A stretch of 64,000 nt of DNA from Periplaneta americana (lineage: Eukaryota > Arthropoda > Insecta > Blattodea > Blattidae), in the NCBI RefSeq assembly GCF_040183065.1, contig NW_027185502.1, positions 3,461,501 to 3,525,500 of the forward strand, written 5' to 3'. Positions 1 through 10,926 of the stretch are shown here, one piece after another. The translations under genes were made by a program, and so were the position numbers. The notes beneath the pieces were generated by a model. The model was not told the DNA's origin. It saw only the letters and a program-made list of their open reading frames with translations, and did not search any database. The first letter of the stretch is position 1. Every line of letters begins with the position of its first letter.

Positions 1-2
1 AT

Positions 3-299
3 TCATACCTACAAGAAATAAAATCAAATGCTAAAGACAAAAAATGAATTACACTACTTCCCAACCCAGATATAATCCCCCAGAGACCAAGGAAAACAGC
101 AGTTGCAGCCTTCAGACTATTGACAAATCATGACTGTCTAGCAAGTCATCTCTACAGAATAGGTATCTCAGCTTCACCTATATGTGTCCTGTGTAACGAT
201 CCAGCAGAAATGAATGAAGACCACTTGAAGACCTGTGAAGCATTAAGATCAGAAGAAACTACAGTTCAAAAGTATTGGAAAGCACGACTGCTATATTAA
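3..299 (+). pseudogene. LINE-A reverse transcriptase C-terminal tail (fragment)
   Basis: The plus-strand frame starting at base 3 reads a protein closely similar to the C-terminal 80 or so residues of the element at 1945-2940. Shared features are a PRK-x-AVAAFRL segment, HDCLA-x-HL, RIGI, then a Cys-x2-Cys ... His-x4-Cys knuckle (CVLC, EDHLKTC) and a KYW-x-AR end. A tryptophan codon of the paralogue is TGA here (45-47), so the copy is dead. It is cut by the window edge, so its upstream extent is unknown. It belongs to a RNase H-bearing non-LTR retrotransposon (I/R1/LOA type is my inference). Other tails of the family lie at 48150-48342 and 62076-62226. Confidence 0.75.
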
Positions 300-1290
300 A
301 AATATGAACAGTCAAATGCACAAAATATTAAACGGACATTTCACAATAAAGTCAGAACTCAAACGAACAGGTGAATACCACTCTTAAAATGAGTTTAAAG
401 TCGACAATGCACAATATTTAACAACACCTACACTGCGGAACTGTCAAAACTACTTTCTCAATATGTTTCACAAGTTTAATTTCTTATTGTGTCAGCTTCA
501 TTTTATTACAAGATCAGTACTAGGTAGTAGATCTTTCTATAATAAAGAAAGCATTGTTGCAATTCGAATGTTCCACAGCACCAAAGAACAAAGGCTTGTA
601 ATAATACACTCTAAACAAATAAGTAATAACATAAGGTACAGTACTACCCACAGCAAAGAAAGAAAGAGAGGAAGGAAAGAGCGAAAGAAAGACAGTCGGA
701 TAATCTGCCAATCGGTTATTAGGGTGACGGGTTCTACTTACTCCAGCACTATTATGTCAATACCAATTTCAAACCTCGTGCTCCATCTAGCATCCACCTT
801 GGCCTCCACTCAGGGTTGCCAAACGTAAGAATGCTCTGGCTGTAACTCTGTTTAAGTGTATATTACTGTTGATTACTGGCTTTACCTATGGCATGCAAGC
901 TCCTTCACTTAACTGTGCATTGTACATGTGCTGTGTCACATTCTTCGACTTAAGAGGAATAAACAGTGCAGTTTCCCCTGTGTATGGAGTGTACGGCCAA
1001 GTGCAACATAGTTTACTACACATATGGTGGAAAATTGTGCACATATTGTTTGGCAAGGCATTGCTAAACTTTTTGACCCCACCTTTACTTGCCAGTTATT
1101 ATCAGTTGTTTTAAAGTTTATGTGAGACCAAAATAAAAACAATTTTCCCGTATGTTAACATGAACAGTTCCTTGAGGGTTATGAATATTTTAATACCAAA
1201 ATTGTTCAAAATATTCAGAACAAAAGGATGTGGACTGGGTGTAAATGTCATTGGCTTTAAAGCTTAAGTAGCCACCTAAGCATTCTGCAA
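300..1290. other. No recognisable gene
   Basis: AT-rich sequence. The short open frames here (for example 463-828 and 869-1114) show no domain, no start context and no similarity I recognise, and I treat them as chance. Confidence 0.5.
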
Positions 1291-1436
1291 TATATTTTGG
1301 GTCCTATCAGCAGCGTAGATGCTGAAAGATTTTTCAGTAAATACAATTTAATGTAGGAAGTAATAAGACAACACGAATGACGGAAGAAAATGTACAGGCG
1401 TGTTCCTTCTATGATTTCTTTGTTACGAATTCATGA
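1291..1436 (+). pseudogene. hAT transposase dimerisation-domain fragment
   Basis: The frame from 1291 reads YILGPISSVDAERFFSKYN, the hallmark P-x-S-(S/T)-x-(D/A)-x-ER-x-FS block of the hAT C-terminal dimerisation domain. After a stop at 1354 the reading continues in another frame from about 1359 with RMTEENVQACSFYDF, typical of what follows in BED-type hAT transposases. The frameshift and stops mark it as a relic. No N-terminal part is visible upstream. Confidence 0.7.
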
Positions 1437-1944
1437 ACATGATTAACAGGATCATAAATGAAATTAGTACCTCCATGTAGGTATTATTTTAATCCCCAAT
1501 ATTTTCAAAAGACATGACCTATCTTCCTATATTGACGTAGAGTCCATGTCTTCCTTCAAAACGCCACAGAACGCAAAATGACGAATGTATGAATGCTACA
1601 AAATGCTAAATGTTAAAATCAAAATGCTAAATTTCTAAAAATCATAACCCCTAACAATGTAGTCTTTGTAGTTTTATTCTCTTAAGATCTAATCACCAAT
1701 AGTAATATGCATGTTGCCAGGGGAGGATAGAAAACAAAAGGTATGAGAACAAATGAAAAATATGTATAAACAATACTGAATAATCTTTTAAATTTAAGTA
1801 TCCTAATAAATATAGGGGTGCCATTTGAAATTTCAATTGGCCCTCGGGAGGTGTGAGTGAGTGAAAACTAAAATGCAATTAACATTAGTTTTAAACTATC
1901 CTCTCACGGTCTTACTAATAAAAACTCTATATACAGACGTTTGA

Positions 1945-2940
1945 CTGTCTTATACTTATACAATAGTTCAAGAATTAAAACAGAAAATCAACGCCCCAAA
2001 TTTAAATGAAAACTTACGAATTAAATCAAACCCTTTGACACTATTAAATATAGAGTATAATCTAAATTTAACAGAAGAAATGCTGAAATCAGAAGTAAAC
2101 ACTGATATAATGAAACAATTGTCTTTAGAGACAATTAATATTAGGTACCCTCCACAAAATTGGCTTCATTTATACACCAACGGATCCTTGATCTCCAGGG
2201 AAGAAGGTGCAGGTGCAGGTGTTATGTGCTGTCTCTTCTCACTTTATAGATCTCTTGGATATGGAACAACAAGTTTTGATGGAGAAATCATTGCAATAAG
2301 TGAAAGTCTCAGGAATCTTCTATGCCACATCAATAAATTTAAAAATGCAGTTATATTGTCAGACTCCAAAGCAGCTATTCTATCAATAGTCTCTAAACAC
2401 ACACCTTCATCTCAAATAGCAGAAATAAATAGAATGCTCTCTCAACTAATAACATTCAATAAAAGAATTGTATTCCAATGGATACCATCCCAATGTGGAA
2501 TCCTGGGAAACGAGAATGCGGATGCTTTAGCAAAGAAAGGCAGCACTGCTACTTACAGAACTGTTACTAAATCTACGTATTACTCTGTAAAAAGATTGAT
2601 TAAATCTACATACCTAGACTTCAACAAACAAAATTTGATAACACAATCTCAAGGGAAAAAATGGAACTCTCTGCATCATAATCCACAGTTGATTCCCGAT
2701 TTACCACGCAAATCGTCTGTAGCTGCATTTAGATTGGCAACAGGCCATGACTGTTTGGCCAAGCATCTGCATAGAATTGGAATATATCAGTCTCCTAACT
2801 GTCCATTGTGCAACTCAAATCAAGAAATGGATTCAGAACATCTCAAAATCTGTGCGTCAGTGGCTAACCATGACAATATCTTTGAAAAATATTGGAGTGC
2901 AAGAGGTCAAATGACTTTATTGTCAAATGCCTGGCATTAG
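1945..2940 (+). pseudogene. LINE-A ORF2 C-terminus with RNase H domain
   Basis: An open frame of about 330 codons, open from 1945; no ATG defines a start because it is the 5'-truncated end of a longer polyprotein. The RNase H fold is clear: YTNGS, then FDGEIIAI, ILSDSKAAI and WIPSQCGILGNENADALAKK. RNase H of LINEs removes RNA from the RNA:DNA hybrid during reverse transcription. The first catalytic Asp of the usual YTDGS is Asn here, and the usual His of WIPSHCGI is Gln, so catalysis is probably lost although the frame is open. A Cys/His knuckle (CPLC ... EHLKIC) and KYWSARGQMTLLSNAWH end the protein. The reverse transcriptase domain is absent. The family is an I/R1/LOA-like non-LTR element by domain content. 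Confidence 0.85.
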
Positions 2941-3554
2941 AAAACAATAACAACTTATACAATGAGTAGCTCTTTTATAAGTGTAAATTCCTTACCAATA
3001 ATCACTACATACGTCATGTATAACAGTTCATTACTTCATTACGAAAGGTAATAGAATATCTGAGGTTCTCTACTGCATCCGGTAGAGCGCTCTAGTGTGG
3101 CGTGTTAAATATCGATAGTACAACTGGCTCTAATCGATTATCACACTACATTTTGGTCAAAGAGTACAAGCTACAGCAATATTATTCTAATAATTCTATG
3201 TTCTTTGGTTTGTTCTTCTGTGATTACAAGGTAACCATCATCATAAAATGACAGTTGATACGAACAGCTGTTAGAGGGGCGGCCATTTTTTCCCCTATAT
3301 ACAACGCTTAAACAAGGGGTTTCGTGTATGTAACTACTGCAAAGCAATTCCCATTGTATAGTTACAGCCTGTTTATACGTCCATAGCATATTCACGGTTT
3401 ATTAGTAACGTTTTCTGTCTCAACTCTGCGTAAGTCTCGTATAAAAACTATACACAGTTTATTAGTAAGACTGTCAGTATCTAAATTGACAATTGACGAG
3501 TTTCTTGTTTAAATTTAATTTAACTGAAAACAATCATTCACTAATGCACGTTAT
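2941..3554. other. No recognisable gene
   Basis: Intergenic sequence without a supported coding region. The minus-strand frame at 3171-3395 shows no domain. Confidence 0.45.
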
Positions 3555-4416
3555 CACATCCAAATCACTTTCGCATTCACGCAGAACAATATCAAAAGCC
3601 ACACTAATCACATTTTCAAATGATGATGTTGGTATGTCACTGTCATAACCTGGCTTTTAGCTAAGCATACTGCAACATAGGCTTATATGTAGGTGCAGCA
3701 AATTGGTTGCAAATCACAGATGAAGTTTCATGATGAAATAACGATCTTGTATCTTCACTTGTGGTTTGGCACACTGTAGTCTTACAAAATCAGTAATCCT
3801 TCTGGTATAGAGTTTATATTGCCGAAAGAAGTAAACATCAAGGGGTTGGCAATATTTTGTTGTTTTCGGTGGCAGTATCTTCAGCATAACATCTTTGTTT
3901 GGAAAACTTGCATCTAGAAGGGTACGATCTGTATGACCTGACCAGGAATCACGCAACAATAAGCTCTTTTCACTTGTTACATGTTCGCCAAGGACTGAAG
4001 TTAGAAAATGTTTCATGTGTTCTTTTGTCATTTTTCCACTTTCGCTTGCCTCCACATGAATGTTTCGTGGACAGGTTGTTTCAAGTTTCTTTGAAATATT
4101 TGGGCAGAAAGTGCCTTGAAAACAGATGCACAACTTGTTTGCTAGTCTGCCCATCATTGATAAAGCCACATCAATTGTGTAGCTATGTACAGACTGCAAC
4201 ACACTAGCTGTAGATTTCTCTCCTCTAGGGACAGTGTTGATGCTGAAGACATTTCATACTGGAATTGACTCTGGTCACTGTTCCAAACATTACCTTTCTC
4301 CACACCCTCCTCTCTTATAAACATGTTCACTTCCTCCACAAACTGTTGTGCCTTCTGACGTATACTATTATCGTCTTCTATGTCCTTACGTGTGACAAAT
4401 GTAGTAATATGCCTGG
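3555..4416 (-). pseudogene. pogo/Tigger-like DDE transposase
   Basis: Reading the minus strand from about 4416 gives an HTH-end segment (ITTFVTRKD), then NVWNSDQSQFQYEM with the first catalytic Asp in the N-x-DQS-x-F context typical of pogo/Tigger. LLLRDSWSGH carries the second Asp, and ILPPKTTKYCQPLDVYFFRQYK is the usual 'PP-T-x2-QPLDV' block with the third acidic position. The frame changes once near 4231 and again near 3660, where a tail with FENVISVAFD follows. Stops and frameshifts make it a pseudogene. The N-terminal CENP-B-type DNA-binding half is not recognisable upstream. A different Tigger relic lies at 19859-21017. Confidence 0.75.
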
Positions 4417-4785
4417 ATGAAATGCATATTCACTCACAGTAAGTTTCGTGTAGGTGAAGCAAAATAAAGTTCTTAAAGCAAAGTATACAAAGTGTCCCAA
4501 AAGTTGGTGTCATGGGAAAAATAGGAAGTAACTGATGTAATGACAATGATTTGGTACAGTTAAGCAAATGTAGATTAAATGGATGCCAGAGATGGAACAT
4601 ATACTATGCAAGATAAAGCCGAAATTCAACATGTCTTGGGTCTTTCTCTGTCAATGGCAAACATGGGACGAATTTCACTGTTGCCATCCAATCAAAGAGA
4701 CCTGGAAAATTATCCATCGGTCGAAACTTCAAACTCCTTCAGGAGACTTGTTCTGTAGGAGAGACCACATATAGGGTGTCCCATG

Positions 4786-5790
4786 GTAATAACAGTTCTG
4801 TTGCAGTACTTGATCAAGTTAACAGGAAGTCCCACCCGATTATTGCGAAAGATTGAACAGGAACTTGGAATTCCTAAAACCTCTATGCAAAGTATTCTGC
4901 AATATCATACATTTCCCTCTTATAAAACAAACTTTTGCAGTTACTGCATGGTGATATTGATCATTGGCAAGAATTTGTAATTGGTTTACTAACAATGAGT
5001 CCAAACCTGAGGAGTAATGGTTAGCACGCCTGGCTGCAATATCAGGTGGTCCGGGTTCAATTCACAGTTGGGGCAATTTACCTGGCTGAGGTTTTTCCGA
5101 GGTTTTCCCTCAACCCAATATCAGCAAATGCTGGGTAACTATCGGTGCTGGACCCTGGACTCATTTCACTGGCATTATCACCTTCATCTCATTCAGATGC
5201 TGAATAACCTAAGATGTTAATGAAGCTTCATAAAATAACCTAATAAAAATACTAATAATGAAATAAACAGTGAGAGTATCATGGTCATGGTGTAATGAGC
5301 AAGAGAATCCCCACATAGAATAAGTGTGGTGCGTGATACATGGACAACAGATAATGGGACGAATTTTCCTTGCAGGATGCGTCAACGCTGAACGATGTCT
5401 GCAGCTCGCAGAAGATGTGTTGGAACAGTACGTTGGCGATATGGTAGTAGTAGGAAGTAGGAGAGTCTAATTCCAACAAGACGGAGCTGCCCTGCATTTT
5501 GGTGTACATGTACAGGACCGCTTTAACGAAAATGTACCTGGACTGTGGTTCAGTCGGACCTATAGAATGATTCCCAAGGTCCCCAGACCTCACAAACCTT
5601 GACTTTTTCCTGTGGCAACACCTTAAATCTGTCCACGTCCAACTGATAATCTCAGTGCTGCATGCCACACAACAATGTACCAAGGTCTTCCATGCTCGTA
5701 TCCGTATCTGCAAGGCTCATGAGAGAAACCAATTTGAACATCTTTTACAGAAATGCTTTTTCTATCTCAAAGACTGAGATATCAGTATTA
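4786..5790 (+). pseudogene. Tc1/mariner-like transposase split by a SINE
   Basis: Part 1 (about 4830-4980) encodes SPTRLLRKIEQELGIPKTSM, a helix-turn-helix segment of mariner/Tc1-type transposases. Part 2 (about 5290-5790) reads IMGRIFLAGCVNAERCLQLA, then FQQDGAALHF with a catalytic Asp. After a frameshift comes RSPDLTNLDFFLWQHLK with the third catalytic Asp, and the C-terminal end FEHLLQKCF. In-frame stops occur at 5319-5321 and 5470-5472, and at least two frameshifts are present. A SINE-A copy (about 5001-5264) sits between the parts. This is an old, inactive copy of the broad insect Tc1/mariner group. Confidence 0.8.
5001..5264 (+). repeat. SINE-A (tRNA-derived) inserted in the Tc1/mariner-like relic
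   Basis: A tRNA-like head has box A (TGGTTAGCACGCC) and box B (GGTTCAATTC). A conserved body follows (cctggctgaggtttttccgag ... aaatgctgggtaac ... gctggaccctggactcattt), then an AT-rich tail. The flanks AACAATGAG and AACAGTGAG look like a target-site duplication with one mismatch. Other copies: 17268-17402, 43020-43105, 43495-43665 and 47885-48112. Transcription would be by RNA polymerase III in a living copy. Confidence 0.8.
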
Positions 5791-7333
5791 TAAATAGGTC
5801 TATACAACAATCATTACCGGTACATCAAAACTTCCGATTTGCCCTATGACAGCAGTCTTTTGAGACACCTGGTATAAACCAAAACTGTTATCAGCATCTG
5901 TTCTAAAACTAAATCTAATTTATGATTTTTATCAATGAATACTTTTCATAGAGTGTCCATGATACAGCTTTTAAAGATCTATGTAGTTACTATAAATTAT
6001 ACTGTACTGTACAATTGGTAAATTGTGGAGTTACTTACAAAGTTGGAGAAGGTCATTGGGATTAGTTCTAGTTGTACCAACTCCTATAAAAAGAAAATGA
6101 AATTTGGTAATAATTATGTAGAAAAGATATCTATGGGCAGTAATTGCCAGTGCCTTCATGCTAAGGAAGACGACAGTAACTACAAAAAAATATAAATCTG
6201 CCGTGTTTGGTATCGTTGGATTCGTCTCGATATTTTGCAGTACAAATTTATTTTTGTTCAAATCAAACGAAAAATCACTTACTGCTTTGCTGTTTTTTCA
6301 ACCTCAGTAATGACAGAAAGCAGCATGTAGCCTACTGACCACACTCTAAGAGAGCAGTGTCGGTACCTATACAACTTTCTTAACTGTATTAGAATCCCGA
6401 CCTTCAACCTCAGTAATGACAGAAAGCAGTAAGTATAGGCTACAGTATCTTTCTCTATACTCCTGGCACTCTGAATGTAAAACTTGCAATGATTAGGGCT
6501 TCCAGTGCAATGAGACAAATTATAATCTTGGATACAAAACAATATATGAATCAAGTGAACAGTTTGAACTTAATTTTTTTAAACATGACGTGCAACCTGT
6601 CCACCTTCCAAAATTTTGAGAAAATCTCCAAACAAAAAGTAAAGATATAACAATAAAAAAAAATTGACTTTGCTAATGTCTGAAAATACGTCATTCTGGT
6701 AAAACATTTCTGAATATGAATAACCAACATGTTATGTTTTGGCCGCGAGTTGAATTGTTCTTAAATTTTCTATTCAATAAAGCGGACATAAATAATCTTT
6801 ATTTCTTGTGTATTTTCGGGTAGATATCGTTTCACGAAAACTTAATTGTATTTTTGTCTGTAAATTCTGTAATTTAATTCTACTATAATAAAATTGAAAT
6901 CCAAAACATCCTTCAAAGTGTATTTATTTCTAGTACTGTACAATCAAAGTAAGAAATACGTCATACAACAAAAAAAGGCAGTTACTTCCACTTACTGCTT
7001 CAACAAAAGTTCCTTTATGCTCTGTAAAAGGTAGTATCTGCTGTAATCAGTTTGCGGAAAATTTAAATTTCTGATACCATAAATAAATTTCCTGCTTATT
7101 TTACAACTACACTTTTAATCTGAACTCCATCCAGAATGAGGAAGCAACGGGAAGTATATTTAACTTTGAACGCATTTTTCTCAGGTACGAAGTTCATGAA
7201 GTTACTGCCTTCCACCTTAGCATGGTAGAGTAGCAGTTACTGATTTAACACCAATCCTAATAACAACAAAGAAAAGAATCTACAGCTATCTTTCATCTGA
7301 ACACTCACCATGATACCATCTCCACAATGTGTA
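5791..7333. other. No recognisable gene; short direct duplication
   Basis: No coding region is supported. A 27-bp sequence beginning ttcaacctcagtaatgac occurs at about 6298 and again at about 6402, a local direct duplication of roughly 105 bp. The open frames at 6031-6261 and 6279-6554 (minus) contain no known motif. Confidence 0.45.
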
Positions 7334-8134
7334 TATCCGAGGGTGGACCCAAAAGTAAGTGTTACGCGCCCATGCTTTGTAGTTACGAGTTGTGTTGTCA
7401 GGTGGTGTTAGTTTGGGGTCTCCCACGACCGTTAGTGAGCTGGCGTCAGTCTGAGTTAAGTGGTTTGTTTGTGGTGCTGTGTTGTTTGTGTTCCTGTTTC
7501 AACTGTTTGGCGATTAGTGAGTTGGCCGACCACAAGGAACAATGAGTGTCTGTGAAATTTTGTTTTCTGTTAGGGAAAACTGCAGCCGAGACCGTTGGGA
7601 TGCTTCGGCAAGCCTTTCATGATAATGCTTTGGGGAATTCACAGGTCTACGAGTGGTTTTCCCGTTTCAAATCTGGCAACATGTCAACTGAAGACATGCC
7701 ACACCCCAGGCATCCTTCGACAGGAAGAAATGACGAAAACATTGCCAAAATCAAATGTGCAATTGATGAAGATCGTCGAAAGACCATTGACGAAGTGTCT
7801 GAGCAAACAAACCTGTCATGGAGGACGGTCCAGTGAATTTTAACCGAAGATTTACACATGAGATGGGTGTCTGCAAATTTGTTCCTCGCTTGCTCACAGA
7901 TGACCAAAGAGAAAACAGCGTGAGAGTTTGCCGCGACTTGAGTGAAGTGCAGGACGATCCAAAGAATTGTGACTGGGGATGAGTCTTGGTACGATCCAGA
8001 ATCAAAGCATCGAGCCAGTGGAAGACTCCAAATTCACCACGACCCAAGATAGCATGTCAAGTACGATCCAATGTGAAAAAAATGTTGATTTGTTTTTTTA
8101 ATGTGAATGGCATTGTCCACAAAGAGTTTGTTCC
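7334..8134 (+). pseudogene. mariner element, 5' half
   Basis: The element starts at a mariner-type terminal sequence (GAGGGTGGACCCAAAAGTAA) followed by a 5' leader. The coding frame from 7546 reads KFCFLLGKTAAETVGML, then QVYEWFSRFKSG and RPSTGRNDENI-like blocks, the two helix-turn-helix motifs of mariner transposase. After a stop at 7834 and frameshifts the sequence continues with FVPRLLTDD, ITGDES (first catalytic Asp), WKTPNSPRP and KMLICFF, and stops abruptly after IVHKEFVP. The second and third catalytic Asp and the 3' terminal repeat are missing. The natural start is out of frame. The break abuts the relic at 8155-8600. Confidence 0.85.
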
Positions 8135-8154
8135 GCTATTCCATCTTTATATTC

Positions 8155-8600
8155 TTATTCTCCGTCCGAATCAGACAACTGATCTGTGCTGGAATCAGAT
8201 GTCCCTAAGTTTATGGAAATGTTCTCCAAAATACTGTCCATCACGTGCTCACTTTCAAGGTAAATGTTCTGCATTTTCTTCACATAATCATACACTGATA
8301 TCCATTCTTGGAAGAAGCGATTACAGGGTGGGCCTCTGCTTATGCATAGCGGAGAAATTATAGAGGAGTCTTCTTAGGACTTCCTCATCAAAACTGTCTA
8401 CAGCTGCAACAATCTTCTTTTTCGGCTGTGATTTTTCCGGACTGGAGAAAGAATCTGCTGTTCCTGCATCAATATTTTTCCCTTGTTTCTTGATTCTTGC
8501 CAAGGTTCGCTTTGAAATATCAGTGGCAGCCAGTACTCTTGCACACACGCATTTCAATGGAATTGGTATTCCATTTACAGCCAATTCTGACATGAATTTC
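8155..8600 (-). pseudogene. Tc1/IS630-like transposase with the DDE domain deleted
   Basis: The minus-strand frame at 8593-8321 encodes a helix-turn-helix/linker region (VCARVLAATDISKRTLARI, FSSPEKSQPKKK, DSFDEEVLRRLLYNF). This matches the protein at 23174-23724 in layout: VA-A-T-x-S-x2-(L/I)-x2-I, SP-K linker, DD-x-D-x2-(I/V)-x-R. Downstream on the same strand, about 8310-8155 reads DISVYDYVKKMQNIYL ... DSSTDQLSDSDGE, which resembles the acidic C-terminal end of DDE_3/IS630-like transposases. The whole catalytic core between them is absent, so the copy is an internal deletion. Assignment to Tc1/IS630 rests on recognition, not on a search. Confidence 0.6.
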
Positions 8601-8927
8601 CATACATTGTATGCTATTTCATGTTCGTGACTATGGACTCCTCTATGATTTCAGACCTTAGACAATGCCATAATGAGGGTGCTCAGAAGGACAATGTTTT
8701 CAGTATTAGCAATAGCGGTAGTAGCAGAACGATCTGAACACTTGGAATGCTAGTAACCAACTAACCCAACACCCCTCCAGTTGAGTGTGAGGGCGAGTCC
8801 AAGCAAACGAACTAAAATGGGTCCCTCGCGCTGGTGCCATAACTTCTCGTCCGGGCTCTACATTCTATCATTATGCCTCATCTGATCGTTTTTCACGTCT
8901 GCACAGGCATGCAGCAAACATAATAGT

Positions 8928-9104
8928 ATGACGTACTTATGTGAGCAGGTTTTCTCGGTTCTAAAGATATGTGAAACCAGCCACAGATCATAGCTAAACG
9001 ATAATCATTGACACCTATGATTCAGCTGCATTGGAGTATGTCGATTGTTGCAGATATTACTCGTCTGGTGGCACAGACACACATGCAATGCCCACCATTT
9101 TAAG
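8928..9104 (+). pseudogene. hAT transposase C-terminal fragment
   Basis: YLCEQVFSVLKICETSHRS matches the (Y/S)-x-CEQ-x-FS-x-(L/M)-K block found in the dimerisation domain of the SCAND3/GTF2IRD2/FAM200-like hAT group. A frame-shifted continuation (MSIVADITRLVAQTHMQ) resembles the PDI-x2-LV-x3-Q that ends these proteins. Stops and frameshifts show it is inactive. The N-terminal parts are absent. Confidence 0.55.
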
Positions 9105-9363
9105 TAGTGCTGTTGATCAATGAAAATATTTAATCGATTAACTTTTTGAATTTAATCAGTTGAAAAAATGTTTTAATGTACTGCAATACACAATTATTGT
9201 TAAATTTAACTTGTGTTCGGTGATAAGCATAAGTATTAAATGTTCTATATCTGTATATATTATATCGTTATATTATATTAATTACTTACTAACATATTTA
9301 TTATGAGGGAATTTTTTAGACAAACCTAAATAACAAAAAGTATGAAGACTCACCTAGTTAATA

Positions 9364-9462
9364 TTACTTCATACATGATTTTAAACATGCGAGTGTATTC
9401 ACATGCTCCGAATTAAGTGCCGCTCTACATTTAGTAACAATGTTTCCTGCTTCATTAAACAC
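9364..9462 (-). pseudogene. hAT transposase extreme C-terminus
   Basis: Minus-strand frame VFNEAGNIVTKCRAALNSEH ... LACLK followed by a stop at 9364-9366. This is the F-S-x-AGNIV-T-x3-(R/A)-L-x-x-EHV-x2-L-x-(F/C)L pattern at the end of BED-type hAT transposases. The region upstream on that strand (to about 9700) has open stretches but no domain I can name. Confidence 0.6.
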
Positions 9463-10422
9463 GAAAAAAATTATTTTCTGTCAAGCACTTCTCCACGATC
9501 GTTCAATTTAAATCCAAACGTTTCACCGAGTTTACCTCTCAAATTCTCATTTGACATAATGGAGTTTACACTTTTCACAGGCCACATAAAACTGATTTTA
9601 TTTTTCTTTATCAAGCTAAACACACAACCTTCATATACAAACTCAGTACAGAAACTGCAACTGCAAAACTACAGTGGTCGAAACAGAAGACTGGCCCCTA
9701 TTGTAATCGAATTACCAGATTTTAGAAAGAGAAGAAGGTAGTTATGCTCTCACTTGCACACAGTGTAGACATGGCTAATTTATAAGGGATGAGGGAGATG
9801 AATCCCAGAAAAGTATGTATTTCATAATATGCTAGGAAGATTAACTGACAAGGTGAAAGTTTTCTTGGAAAACCATAAAATTTAATAAAGGCTTCGCATT
9901 GTGTTTCAACTTTCAATAGAGGTAGACTAGGTCACTGTCCTCATATCTCCAATCTCTTGTCCAACACAAATATTCCCTAACGCCGACAGTCTCTTCTGTG
10001 ACATTGAGTTTCTCTGTCTTGTTTTTATTCGTTTTAAACACGAGGAGCTCCTCTCGACGGATACGCTAGTAGATGCTAGTATTAAAATGAGGGAATTTAA
10101 CTTATACACTTCTCCAAATACATCTTTGTTGACATCGTTGTCATGAAGAAGTCTAGCACTTTCATAACTGGTATATTTCTTTATTCATTGTTCTGGTACA
10201 AAAGCTCAAGTTTAGTTTTTAGAACCTACGTCTTTTTTTTTAATATGCTGAAATAGCTAGCTTACAGTGAAGAAAATGCATCATGTGGGAAGTTTCTACT
10301 ATAAGTGTCAAATTTGGAAGCATCAGCCAGACTGACAAAACGAAGTTATTACACAACTTTTAACACTATATCACTTCAGAAAACGTATTATGTGTCTTTC
10401 TCGTGTTAAATTTACATTGCCT

Positions 10423-10463
10423 CGTTAACATGTTTCAGCCTGTTATCGGCCATCTTCAGAACT
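10423..10463 (-). ncRNA. Candidate hammerhead ribozyme motif, left arm
   Basis: On the minus strand the arm contains GTT-CTGAAGA, then TGGCC-gataaca-GGCT, then GAAAC-ATGTTAA. CTGAAGA fits the CUGANGA core and GAA-A the second core box. GGCC/GGCT can form a short stem II if the U is bulged, ACATGT a tiny stem III, and GTT/AAC stem I. Minimal hammerheads are reported from Penelope-like elements. Activity is unproven, and stem I is very short. Confidence 0.4.
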
Positions 10464-10533
10464 GGTTGTTGGTAGTCTTGGTGCCTTGTGTTTGTGTTTC
10501 CTGTGGGGGTGTGTTTGTGTAGTGTAACATAAA

Positions 10534-10830
10534 CTGCAACACCTGCAACAACTTCTACATAGGACAGACAGGCAGATCATTTCAAACACGTTACAAAAAC
10601 CCATCACAGCCATAACAAAACTACAAAACACTTCCACATATGCAGAACACATCACAAATGCTAACCACACCTACAGAGACACGTAAATTCTACATACTTA
10701 ACCAAATAGCCAGAAACTAAACACACTAAAACAATACGAAATATATAGGCACACAAAAACACATCCAAATGAAATTCTCAACACATAATTCAATTTTAGA
10801 ACACACACTCTTTGACTCCACATTACACTA
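10534..10830 (+). pseudogene. GIY-YIG endonuclease remains of a Penelope-like element
   Basis: CNTCNNFYIGQTGRSFQTRY shows a Cys-x2-Cys lead-in and the YIG-Q-T-x-R-x-F-x2-R-x-(K/H) core of a GIY-YIG nuclease. The frame then shifts to ITAITKLQNTSTYAEHITNA (the AEH of this family) and later EQYE-like and HPNEILNT segments. Frameshifts and stops are present. In a living element this domain nicks target DNA for target-primed reverse transcription. Reverse transcriptase is absent. Confidence 0.75.
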
Positions 10831-10886
10831 CACAAACACACCCCTACAGAAAACACAAACAAAAGGTGCCAAGACCAGCTACAACC

Positions 10887-10926
10887 AGTTCTGAAGATGT
10901 CCGATAACAGGCTGAAACATGTTAAC
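10887..10926 (+). ncRNA. Candidate hammerhead ribozyme motif, right arm
   Basis: The mirror copy of the left-arm motif: GTT-CTGAAGA, TGTCC-gataaca-GGCT, GAAAC-ATGTT-AAC. Stem II is weaker than in the left copy because G changed to T. The two motifs point away from each other, each reading from the interior outward. Confidence 0.35.

Noticed and set aside
463-828. 121-codon plus-strand open frame
   Set aside because: No domain, composition like the surrounding AT-rich DNA, no splice or element context.
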